DNA of 64,000 nt. It comes from Fulvivirga maritima (GTDB lineage Bacteria > Bacteroidota > Bacteroidia > Cytophagales > Cyclobacteriaceae). The notes below the pieces were generated by a model. The model was given only the letters and a program-made list of their open reading frames with translations, was not told the origin of the DNA and ran no database searches. The DNA lies in the NCBI RefSeq assembly GCF_021389955.1, contig NZ_CP089980.1:1239501-1303500 (forward strand). The letters run 5' to 3'. Below, piece by piece: positions 55,168 to 62,815 of the stretch (its first letter is position 1; each line of letters begins with the position of its first letter). The position numbers and the translations under genes are program-made.

Positions 55168-55637
55168 CAGTTATTCCACATAAAAGTGAGACTCTTGTTC
55201 TGCCGCTTTCGGCAGAACAAATAACCCAATCCTTACGAGCAGTAACCCATCCTGCCACCCTTATGCAGGAGAGAAACAATGACAGCATTCTGTTTATTGG
55301 TAATGTTCATCATGATAATTTCAGGATTTCTCGTAAGGTTACCTATCCCCAAAATTACCTTCCTCTTATCATCGGCCGCGTTGAAGCTTCCAGCCGCGGA
55401 TGTATCATATTCTTAAGATACAACCTGTTTTTTAGCTCTTTTCTATTTCTATCTTTTTGGAGTGTATTTACTCTGTTAGTAGGCTGCTTTTTTATTTTAT
55501 ATCAAAAAGAGTATGGCTATGCCTGTGTGGCCTTTGCTGCCTGCCTGGCAAATTATACTGTCACTATTTTAAACTTCAACAAGCAGATAAAAATGAGTCG
55601 AAACCTGATTAACAGAACTTTAAACCTAACCCCTTAA
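55164..55637 (+). CDS. Hypothetical membrane protein coupled to ridA
   Basis: The 157-residue protein has a soluble N-terminal half (VIPHKSETLVLPLSAEQITQ, NVHHDNFRISRKVTYP) and two adjacent transmembrane helices (FFSSFLFLSFWSVFTLLVGCFFIL and GYACVAFAACLANYTVTILNF), ending with a basic helix. I do not recognise a family. Its ATG overlaps the ridA stop, so the two proteins are made together. The last part of the coding region is close to the gltX promoter. Confidence 0.6.
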   Translation: MTVIPHKSETLVLPLSAEQITQSLRAVTHPATLMQERNNDSILFIGNVHHDNFRISRKVTYPQNYLPLIIGRVEASSRGCIIFLRYNLFFSSFLFLSFWSVFTLLVGCFFILYQKEYGYACVAFAACLANYTVTILNFNKQIKMSRNLINRTLNLTP

Positions 55638-55661
55638 TTATTATCCTTAATTAAGTTTTTG

Positions 55662-55669
55662 TACTTTTG
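55662..55669 (+). promoter_or_regulatory. gltX promoter -7 box
   Basis: TACTTTTG matches TAnnTTTG, 22 bases before ATG 55692. It covers part of the region of an alternative TTG start near 55659, so ATG 55692 is preferred. Confidence 0.6.
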
Positions 55670-55691
55670 TTGGCCAGAAATCACAAAAAAA

Positions 55692-57242
55692 ATGGACAAA
55701 GAAGTACGCGTTAGGTTCGCTCCCAGCCCTACGGGAGCGCTGCATGTAGGAGGTGTAAGAACAGCTCTATATAACTATCTGTTTGCCAAGCAGAACAAGG
55801 GTAAAATGATCCTTCGGATAGAAGATACAGACCAGGCAAGATTTGTACCCGGTGCCGAAGATTATATAAAGGAATCATTAGAGTGGATAGGCATTATCCC
55901 TGATGAGAGCCCTTATGAAGAAGGAGAGTATGGCCCTTACAGACAGTCTGAGCGCAAAGACATGTATGCGCAGTATGCACAAAAGCTAATTGACGAAGGT
56001 AATGCTTACTATGCCTTTGATACCCCTGAGGAACTAGACGCGATGAGAGAGCGCTTAAAAGCCGCCAGAGTGAACACTCCTCAGTACAATGCCATTACCA
56101 GAATGCAAATGCGCAATTCTCTGACTTTACCTGAAGAAGAGGTGAAAGAAAAAATTGCTGCAGGTGAGCCATATGTAATTCGCTTAAAGGTGCCTCTTAA
56201 AGAGGAAGTAAGGCTCAATGACATGGTAAGAGGCTGGGTTATGGTTCATTCATCAACCATAGATGACAAAGTACTTATGAAGTCAGACGGTATGCCTACC
56301 TATCACCTGGCTAACGTGGTGGATGACTACTTAATGAAAATTACCCATGTGATCCGTGGTGAGGAATGGTTGCCATCGGCTCCACTACACGTGCTTTTAT
56401 ATAAATTCTTAGGCTGGGAAGAAAATATGCCTCAGTTTGCCCACCTCCCACTTTTACTAAAGCCTGATGGTAACGGTAAACTAAGTAAAAGAGACGGAGA
56501 TAAACTTGGTTTCCCGGTATTCCCTATCAGCGGCGTTTTCCCTGGTAAAGATGGAAACCCTGAAACTTATAGCGGCTTTAGAGAAGCTGGGTATCTGCCT
56601 GATGCCTTTGTGAACTTCCTGGCCTTCTTGGGCTGGAACCCAGGCACCGAGCAAGAGATATTTACTTTTGAAGATCTGGTACAAACTTTTGCTATTGAAA
56701 GAATAGGAAAATCAGGAGCAAAATTCGATATTGAGAAAGCCAAATGGTATAACCAGCAATATTTAAAAGCAAAATCTAACGAGGAGCTAAGTAAGTACCT
56801 CAAGAAGGAGCTTGAAGCCAATAATATTGCTTATGATGCTGATATTCTGGAGAGGGTATGCGGTGCTATGAAAGAACGTGTCACCTTCCCGCAGGAGCTT
56901 TATACTGAAGGTCAATTTTTCTTTACTCTACCTGAAGAATATGATCAGGGCGTAACCAAGAAAAAATGGACTGAGGTAGCTGTAGACGTCCTTACTGCCT
57001 ATAAAGAAGAGATTTTGAAAACTGAAGAACTAACTGCAGACTCAGCTAAAGAAATACTAAATAACATATTAGAGCAAAAAGGCGTTAAACTAGGACAAGT
57101 GATGCAAGCAGTAAGACTTGCAATTACCGGTAAAGGTGGTGGTCCTGATTTGATGGAGATCATAGAAATATTAGGCGCCAAGAATGTGGCCGATCGAATT
57201 CAAAAGGCGATAGAAGAGTTACCGGTAAAACAGGTGAACTAA
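55692..57242 (+). CDS. gltX: Glutamyl-tRNA synthetase
   Basis: This enzyme charges tRNA-Glu. It has 516 residues, as in Bacteroidota GltX. RFAPSPTGALHVGGVRTALYNYLF carries the HIGH-like motif HVGG, and KLSKRDGDKLGFPVFPI carries the KMSKS-like motif near residue 265. The C-terminal anticodon-binding helical domain includes DVLTAYKEEI, ILEQKGVKLGQVMQAVRLAITG and GPDLMEIIEILG. All catalytic features are intact. ATG 55692 fits the conserved MDKEVRVRFAPSPTG start. A small basic/acidic protein gene follows 12 bp later. Confidence 0.96.
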   Translation: MDKEVRVRFAPSPTGALHVGGVRTALYNYLFAKQNKGKMILRIEDTDQARFVPGAEDYIKESLEWIGIIPDESPYEEGEYGPYRQSERKDMYAQYAQKLIDEGNAYYAFDTPEELDAMRERLKAARVNTPQYNAITRMQMRNSLTLPEEEVKEKIAAGEPYVIRLKVPLKEEVRLNDMVRGWVMVHSSTIDDKVLMKSDGMPTYHLANVVDDYLMKITHVIRGEEWLPSAPLHVLLYKFLGWEENMPQFAHLPLLLKPDGNGKLSKRDGDKLGFPVFPISGVFPGKDGNPETYSGFREAGYLPDAFVNFLAFLGWNPGTEQEIFTFEDLVQTFAIERIGKSGAKFDIEKAKWYNQQYLKAKSNEELSKYLKKELEANNIAYDADILERVCGAMKERVTFPQELYTEGQFFFTLPEEYDQGVTKKKWTEVAVDVLTAYKEEILKTEELTADSAKEILNNILEQKGVKLGQVMQAVRLAITGKGGGPDLMEIIEILGAKNVADRIQKAIEELPVKQVN

Positions 57243-57254
57243 ACTTTTAGAGCT

Positions 57255-57476
57255 ATGGCAAAGAAAGAATCCAATAAAGACAAAAAGAAAAAGGATAAGC
57301 CTAAGGTTAATCCTGATTTAAAAGGTTTCGATATTCAAATAGATTCTTTCGGTGAAATTCAGACGAATTATAATATCGATAAGATCAATGAGTTTCTCAA
57401 TAAAAATGTAGAAGACAAAAAGCTAATTGATAGAGATGACTTTGACAAGCTTAAGAAATCTGATGAAGAAGAATAA
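57255..57476 (+). CDS. Small conserved charged hypothetical protein downstream of gltX
   Basis: This 73-residue soluble protein has a Lys-rich N-terminus (AKKESNKDKKKKDKPK) and an acidic C-terminal part (IDRDDFDKLKKSDEEE). The central NPDLKGFDIQIDSFGEIQTN is regular and may be the conserved core. I do not know a function; the position immediately after gltX, 12 bp away, implies co-transcription. It is short but has no alternative frame of comparable quality. Confidence 0.62.
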   Translation: MAKKESNKDKKKKDKPKVNPDLKGFDIQIDSFGEIQTNYNIDKINEFLNKNVEDKKLIDRDDFDKLKKSDEEE

Positions 57477-57498
57477 GCTTAATGGTCGATTCTAAAAA

Positions 57499-58128
57499 TT
57501 AGAAATTATCTAAGATCGTTTTATAAGAGGGTATCAGTGCTGGTACCCTTTTTTTATAGGCTCTGTATTCATCCCCATAAATTTTGATAAGCTTCTTTTC
57601 TTCAAGGTAGATGCCTATTGGTAAATATACAAATACACAGAGCACACTAATAAGCGTAGCCAAACGAGAATCATACAGAAAAAATCCTATGAAAATTAGA
57701 ATTGTGGCTGAGTACAACGGATGCCTGATATAGGATAAAATGCCCTTGGTCTTCAGTTTCCCTGACTCTTCTCTAGCCAATCCTAAAAATCCACTGGTGC
57801 TATATTGTTTAAAAGCAGAATTGATAATTATCACACCAATACCGGCGGTAAGCAGGCTAAAGTATTTAATAAAACCCATCTGAGGTATTAACTTAGGTGG
57901 AATAAGCGTGCCGTTATAAAAAAGTAATACCAAGACTCCCAGTAAAGCTATAATATTATAAAATATACGATACCCGGCTACTGACAAACCCAACTTGCTA
58001 CTGACTGCTTCTTTAACCCTTACTGTTGCCAACCCGCTATGCAATACAAAGTATACCAGCCACCCCACTACCAATAGTAAATAATCTATATATAAAGGCA
58101 TTTTAAAACTACTAAAAAGTAACATCAC
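57499..58128 (-). CDS. ICMT/PEMT-like membrane methyltransferase family protein
   Basis: The 209-residue membrane protein has about five hydrophobic helices. The C-terminal GILSYIRHPLYSATILIFIGFFL, PIGIYLEEKKLIKIYGDEYRAYKKR segment is characteristic of isoprenylcysteine carboxyl-methyltransferase / NnrU-like families, in which RHP and EEKKL...YGDEY bind SAM. Function could be methylation of a lipid or prenylated substrate, but the substrate is unknown. An alternative start 27 bases downstream (MPLYIDYLLLVV) is possible. It is divergent from the AlaDh-family gene and convergent with the small gene after gltX. Confidence 0.78.
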   Translation of the reverse strand: MMLLFSSFKMPLYIDYLLLVVGWLVYFVLHSGLATVRVKEAVSSKLGLSVAGYRIFYNIIALLGVLVLLFYNGTLIPPKLIPQMGFIKYFSLLTAGIGVIIINSAFKQYSTSGFLGLAREESGKLKTKGILSYIRHPLYSATILIFIGFFLYDSRLATLISVLCVFVYLPIGIYLEEKKLIKIYGDEYRAYKKRVPALIPSYKTILDNF

Positions 58129-58130
58129 CC

Positions 58131-58159
58131 TTGATTATAGGCGATAAATTTTATATTTG
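58131..58159 (+). promoter_or_regulatory. Promoter of the AlaDh/saccharopine dehydrogenase-like gene
   Basis: TTG (58131-58133) and TATATTTG (58152-58159) are 18 bases apart, an excellent match to the Bacteroidota -33/-7 layout, and lie 39 bases before ATG 58199. Confidence 0.65.
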
Positions 58160-58198
58160 TTAGGCAGCAATTTAACTAAACCTTTACGTTTAAAAAAC

Positions 58199-59410
58199 AT
58201 GGCAAGCACAAAGATTGGAATATTAAAAGAAGGAAAGATCCCGGTAGATCGTAGGGTACCGTTTATACCTGCACAGGCTAAAGAGGTAAAGAACACCTTT
58301 AATGTAGACCTCATCTGCCAGCGAAGTGATATCAGATGTTTTGAAAACGATGAATACAGAACTAATCAGGTTACGGTAACAGACTCTGTGGCTGATTGCG
58401 ATGTGCTGATGGGCGTAAAAGAGGTGCCGATAAAAGACCTCATAGAAAATAAAACCTATTTTTTCTTCTCACATACTATAAAAGCTCAACCTTATAATCG
58501 AGCGCTGTTGCAAGCCATTTTAGAGAAAAAAATAAGGCTGATAGACTACGAAACACTTACTGATAAAACCGGTAAGCGAATAGTGGCTTTTGGAAGGTAT
58601 GCGGGCATAGTAGGTGCTTATAACGCCATTTGGACCTATGGTAAGCGCTATAATTTATATCATATCAGAAGAGCCCACGAGTGTTTCGACCTGGATGATC
58701 TTAAGACCGAATATAAAAAGGTAAAACTACCTCCTATAAAAATTGCCTTAACCGGTGGTGGCAGAGTAGCTAAAGGTGCCATGGAAGTGCTCATGGGAAT
58801 GGGTATAAGAAGGGTGTCTCCTGCTGAATTTCTATATAGAACTTTTGACTTCCCGGTTTTTGTACAATTAAATAGCAGAGATTACAATACCCCGAAAGAT
58901 GGCTCTGACTTCGTGAGAAATGATTTCTTCCAGCATCCAGAAAACTATGAAAGCAGCTTCTTGCCCTATGCTGAGCAAGCTGATATGCTCATTGCCGGAG
59001 CATTTTGGGACCCCAGGGCGCCCGTTCTATTTAAGCGAGAAGACATTTGTACCCCAGAGTTTAAAATAAAGGTTATTGCTGACATCACTTGTGACATAGA
59101 AGGCTCTATCCCTTCTACCAAGCAGCCCAGCACTATAGATGATCCTATCTATGACTATGAACCCAGCCAAGGCATAGTAGAACAAGCGCTTACTGATGAA
59201 GGAAATATAACAGTAATGGCCGTAGATAATCTGCCTTGCGAGCTTCCCCGCAATGCCTCTCAAGATTTTGGGCGCGAGTTAATTGACAATGTACTTCCTC
59301 ATTTATTAGGAGAAGACAGCGATTCGATCATAGAGAGGGCTACTATTACAAAAGATGGCGTATTAACCCAAAAATATACTTATCTTCAAGATTATGTGGA
59401 AGGCAACTGA
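58199..59410 (+). CDS. Alanine dehydrogenase/saccharopine dehydrogenase-like NAD(P)-dependent oxidoreductase
   Basis: This 403-residue protein has the two-domain AlaDh/PNT fold with saccharopine-dehydrogenase (Lys1-like) features. KIGILKEGKIPVDRRVPFIPAQ starts the catalytic domain, FFFSHTIKAQPYNRALL is the region of the catalytic His-Lys, and IALTGGGRVAKGAMEVLMGMG (GGGxVA) is the NAD-binding loop. GAFWDPRAPVLFKRED and IADITCDIEGSIPSTKQP match the LOR/SDH-like group. Substrate is uncertain: lysine/saccharopine or alanine. The start at ATG 58199 is supported by a clear promoter. It appears monocistronic. Confidence 0.8.
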   Translation: MASTKIGILKEGKIPVDRRVPFIPAQAKEVKNTFNVDLICQRSDIRCFENDEYRTNQVTVTDSVADCDVLMGVKEVPIKDLIENKTYFFFSHTIKAQPYNRALLQAILEKKIRLIDYETLTDKTGKRIVAFGRYAGIVGAYNAIWTYGKRYNLYHIRRAHECFDLDDLKTEYKKVKLPPIKIALTGGGRVAKGAMEVLMGMGIRRVSPAEFLYRTFDFPVFVQLNSRDYNTPKDGSDFVRNDFFQHPENYESSFLPYAEQADMLIAGAFWDPRAPVLFKREDICTPEFKIKVIADITCDIEGSIPSTKQPSTIDDPIYDYEPSQGIVEQALTDEGNITVMAVDNLPCELPRNASQDFGRELIDNVLPHLLGEDSDSIIERATITKDGVLTQKYTYLQDYVEGN

Positions 59411-59449
59411 TTTTTGATCTGAAACAATATTTTTTCTACATTTAAGCTA

Positions 59450-60118
59450 ATGTACAAGGAAACTGAACTGATTTGTAAATCAAGAGTATATACAACAGAG
59501 CTTTTAAATACTCTTCCGGAAGGATATCATTATCATAATTTAGAGCATACCAGAGATGTGGTGGAAGCAGCGGCTGACCTTTGCTCAAAGGAAAATCTTA
59601 CTCCTAAAGAGACCGAATTGGTAATAATAGCAGCTTGGTTTCATGATGTAGGATATATTTGCGGGAAGGAAAAGCATGAAGAAAGTGGGTGTGGTGTTAT
59701 GCGTGACAAACTCAGCGAATGGGGCATGAGTAATGAAGATATCACCGTGGTGGAGTCTCTTATTAAGGCTACTGAAATGCCACAAAATCCTGATTCCATA
59801 TCAGCCCAAATTCTTTGTGACTCAGATTTATACCACCTCAGCTCTACTAAGTTCAAAAGAAGAACGGAATCCTTAAGAAAAGAACTGGCAGCTATTCATG
59901 GAGTTAATTTTTCTCATGAAGATTGGTGTCTCAGAACCCTTGAGTTTATTGATAAACATAAATATTTCACCAAATACGGCACTGAGGTCTTGGAACAACA
60001 AAAAGAAGGAAATAGGGAATGGTTAAAAGAAAACTGTGCCGACTATAAATCTGATGAAATAAAAAGACTGGAAGAAAAGCTTAAAAAGTTAAAAAGGGGA
60101 ATCCCCCACCGAGCCTGA
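59450..60118 (+). CDS. HD-domain protein, probable N-terminal part of an HD-PycTM protein
   Basis: The 222-residue soluble protein is an HD metal-dependent phosphohydrolase. The first ligand His comes from YHYHNLEHTRDVVE (residues about 24-37), HD is in AAWFHDVGYICG near residue 65, and the last Asp is in ILCDSDLYHLSS near residue 125. Then a helical region and a Lys-rich linker (EEKLKKLKRG) lead to a stop at 60116-60118. In related bacteria the same HD domain continues in frame into the Pycsar-effector membrane domain; here that domain starts in another frame 17 bp later. Removing one A from the A5 tract at 60091-60095 would join them. Confidence 0.82.
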   Translation: MYKETELICKSRVYTTELLNTLPEGYHYHNLEHTRDVVEAAADLCSKENLTPKETELVIIAAWFHDVGYICGKEKHEESGCGVMRDKLSEWGMSNEDITVVESLIKATEMPQNPDSISAQILCDSDLYHLSSTKFKRRTESLRKELAAIHGVNFSHEDWCLRTLEFIDKHKYFTKYGTEVLEQQKEGNREWLKENCADYKSDEIKRLEEKLKKLKRGIPHRA

Positions 60119-60134
60119 AGCGAAAAGTAAAAAA

Positions 60135-60674
60135 GTGAAAAAGCCAGGTAGAGGAATAGAAACTATGTTTAGAATCACCTCTAAAAATCACCTTACGCTC
60201 AGCGGCATGGCTGATAACAAGGCCAACATCATGATCTCTATTAACTCCATAATATTATCAGTGTTGGTATCATTGCTGTTTCGTAAGCTAGATGACTACC
60301 CTAACCTGATTATACCTGGAATAATGATGGTAGCTGTATGCCTTACCACCATTGTTTTTGCGGTTTTAGCTACTCGCCCTAACATTTCATCTGGTACTTT
60401 TACCAGAGAAGACATAGAGAGCAGAAAAACGAACTTGCTATTTTTCGGCAATTTTCACAGTATGGAGTTAGATAACTACATGTGGGGAATGCAGGAAATG
60501 ATGAAAGACTCTGATTTTTTATATGGCAGTATGATCAAAGACATCTATTTCCTAGGCATAGTTTTGGGCAAAAAATATAGAATGCTACGTAAATCCTATA
60601 CCATTTTTATGTTTGGATTTGTAGCAGCAGTTATAGCATTTATAATTGCCTTTGTGTTTTTCCCTTCTAAATAG
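60135..60674 (+). CDS. Pycsar effector-type membrane protein (PycTM, DUF5706), probably split from the HD domain
   Basis: The region has two transmembrane pairs. PGRGIETMFRITSKNHLTLSGMADNKANIM is seen in parts at the start: GMADNKANIMISINSIILSV is the typical PycTM segment. FAVLATRPNISSGTFTREDIE and TNLLFFGNFHSMELDNYMWGM follow, then KDIYFLGIVLGKKY and a last helix pair. These match PF18967 (Pycsar effector). It has only GTG 60135 or ATG 60165 as starts, and the open frame extends back to 60093, encoding a linker (ESPTEPEAKSKKVKKPGRG) that fits a fused protein. No pyrimidine cyclase is in the window. It converges with ppk1 (8-bp overlap). Confidence 0.8.
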   Translation: MKKPGRGIETMFRITSKNHLTLSGMADNKANIMISINSIILSVLVSLLFRKLDDYPNLIIPGIMMVAVCLTTIVFAVLATRPNISSGTFTREDIESRKTNLLFFGNFHSMELDNYMWGMQEMMKDSDFLYGSMIKDIYFLGIVLGKKYRMLRKSYTIFMFGFVAAVIAFIIAFVFFPSK

Positions 60675-62724
60675 TCTGCTCTCGCTGCTCCAGCCAATGG
60701 TGAAAATCTACTTGCGCATGGACCTTAGGTAGATCATTTTGAACACGAACATTATTCAGATCCTTATCCAGGTAGCAAGCTTTGGTATTGTCTTTAAGCT
60801 GAATTTCCAAAAGCTTGAGAATTTCCTCTTTTAACTTTTCATCAAGAATAGGAAATACCACTTCAATTCTACGGTATAGGTTGCGCTTCATCCAATCAGC
60901 AGAGCCTTGAAATAAGATATTTTCTCCATTATTATAAAAACAGAAAACTCGGGAGTGCTCCAGATACCGGTCCACTATACGCTTTACTGTTATATTCTCA
61001 CTCAGCCCTTCTACTCCTGCTCTAATGCAACAGATGGCCCTAACTATCAACTCTACTTTTACTCCGGCCTGACTGGCTTCATAAAGCTTATCTATCATAA
61101 TATCATCTTGCAGGTTATTTAGCTTCAAAATGATATGTCCTTTGCCTCCTTGCTTTACATTTTCTATTTCCTGATCTACTAATGCCTTAAACCTATCAGT
61201 AATATTGAACTGAGACACCAAAAGCTGTTTGAATGGCGCTATCTCTTCTCTTGTTTCCAGGTAAGTAAACACCCTGCCGAGCTCATCAGTCAACTCTTCA
61301 TGATTGGTAAACAGGGCTTCATCAGCATAGATCTCTGCCGTTTTTTCGTTGAAATTGCCCGTACCGAAATACCCATACTTTATTTGCTCACCGGAAGGAA
61401 GTTGCTTAGTAACCATGGCTACTTTAGCATGCACTTTTAGCCCAGGTATGCTGTAGATAATCTTTATGCCTGCCTGTTCCATTTTCTCAGCCCAAACAAG
61501 GTTATTCTTCTCATCGAAGCGAGCTTTTATTTCTACAAAAACAGTAACCTTTTTTCCATTGTGCGCGGCACTTATAAGTGCATTACTCACAAAGGAATTA
61601 GCGGCAATTCTATAAAAAGTAGCTTTAATCTCCGTAACATCAGGATCCATAGCCGCTTCATTAAAAAAGCGGAGCACATAATCATAACTCTGATAAGGAA
61701 AATGCAGCATAAGATCCCCCTCATCTATCGCTAGAAAAACAGAGGAAGTGTTCTCTAGTTTCTGTTTCCTGATAGTCTTTAAAGGCTCATTTTCCAGTTT
61801 TGGTTTAATCGGATTAGGCAAATCGAATAGATCATACATATTATGATATCTGCCACCCGGCACTATATCATCAGCCTCTAATTGAAACTTTTTAATCAGA
61901 AAATCAAGCAGATCTTCCGGCATGTCACTATCGTATAAAAACCGGGAAGGGACACCCAAATTTCGCTTTTCTATCTGCTTTCTTATTTTTTTAACCAGAT
62001 TTCCAGAGTATTCATCATCAATATTAAGGTCTGCGTCTCGGTTAAGCTTAATAGCATACACACCTCGCACTTTATAATTTTGAAACAAGAAGCCCAGATT
62101 CTCCCTAATAATATCATCTATAGCGATATAATAATAGTAGCCATTTTCTTTTGGCAACTCCACAAACCTAGGTAGGGAATCAGTAGGTATGTTTACATGT
62201 GCATATTCTATATCACCTGAGGCATTCTCTAAAATCATAGCAAAATACAACGCACGATTGTCTAAATAAGGCGTTCTGGAATTATCTCTGCTTAATATTA
62301 CGGGCTGTAGGTAGGAGAGCACTTTGCTTTTAAAATAATGCTCTACTGGTTTACGATGCTCCGGAATGATGGGCTCTTCCCTATAAAGAATAATATTATG
62401 CTGCTTCAATTCAGGAATAATAACCTCTCGCTTGATCTCGCCAAATTCCTCTTGCTGTTTATGCACCTCTTCTAAGATGCTTTCTAAGATCTTCTTAGGC
62501 TTAGTATTAAACTTTTTATTGATCTTTTTCTTATCGATATCAACGATACTGCGTATTGAAGCTACTCTAACACGAAAAAACTCATCAAGATTAGATGAGT
62601 AGATCGCCAAAAATTTAATTCTCTCATAAAGCGGAACAGCCGTATCTGCCGCCTCCATAAGAACCCTTTTATTAAACGAAAGCCAGCTCAGCTCTCTATC
62701 ATTATACCTTTCAGTGTCTTTCAT
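60667..62724 (-). CDS. ppk1: Polyphosphate kinase 1
   Basis: This enzyme reversibly makes polyphosphate from ATP. It has 685 residues, the usual length. RELSWLSFNKRVLMEAAD opens the N domain, and FFRVRVASIRSIVD is in the helical domain. The two phospholipase-D-like catalytic domains have IPGLKVHAKVAMVTKQ, holding the phosphorylated His near residue 430, GYFGTGNFNEKTAEIYADE, and AICCIRAGVEGLSENITV and YLEHSRVFCFYNNGEN with a second His. All expected motifs are intact. It is transcribed toward the HD/PycTM genes. A near-consensus TAACTTTA lies upstream of the start. Confidence 0.95.
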   Translation of the reverse strand: MKDTERYNDRELSWLSFNKRVLMEAADTAVPLYERIKFLAIYSSNLDEFFRVRVASIRSIVDIDKKKINKKFNTKPKKILESILEEVHKQQEEFGEIKREVIIPELKQHNIILYREEPIIPEHRKPVEHYFKSKVLSYLQPVILSRDNSRTPYLDNRALYFAMILENASGDIEYAHVNIPTDSLPRFVELPKENGYYYYIAIDDIIRENLGFLFQNYKVRGVYAIKLNRDADLNIDDEYSGNLVKKIRKQIEKRNLGVPSRFLYDSDMPEDLLDFLIKKFQLEADDIVPGGRYHNMYDLFDLPNPIKPKLENEPLKTIRKQKLENTSSVFLAIDEGDLMLHFPYQSYDYVLRFFNEAAMDPDVTEIKATFYRIAANSFVSNALISAAHNGKKVTVFVEIKARFDEKNNLVWAEKMEQAGIKIIYSIPGLKVHAKVAMVTKQLPSGEQIKYGYFGTGNFNEKTAEIYADEALFTNHEELTDELGRVFTYLETREEIAPFKQLLVSQFNITDRFKALVDQEIENVKQGGKGHIILKLNNLQDDIMIDKLYEASQAGVKVELIVRAICCIRAGVEGLSENITVKRIVDRYLEHSRVFCFYNNGENILFQGSADWMKRNLYRRIEVVFPILDEKLKEEILKLLEIQLKDNTKACYLDKDLNNVRVQNDLPKVHAQVDFHHWLEQREQTI

Positions 62725-62772
62725 TTGTTTATCAACAGCTGACCCTTAGATAAAGTTAGGTGAATGGGAATA

Positions 62773-62804
62773 AAAAAGGGCTGCTCTTATGAACAGCCCT
62801 TTTT
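62773..62804 (-). terminator. Terminator after the T9SS protein gene
   Basis: Arms aaaaagggctg (62773-62783) and cagcccttttt (62794-62804) form an 11-bp stem with a 10-nt loop. On the minus strand it ends in T residues, 11 bases past the stop of the T9SS gene. Confidence 0.88.
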
Positions 62805-62815
62805 ATGCTAAAATT

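Noticed and set aside
59450-62724. A complete Pycsar anti-phage locus
   Set aside because: Only an effector-type membrane domain and an HD domain are present; no nucleotidyl cyclase was found on either strand of the window.
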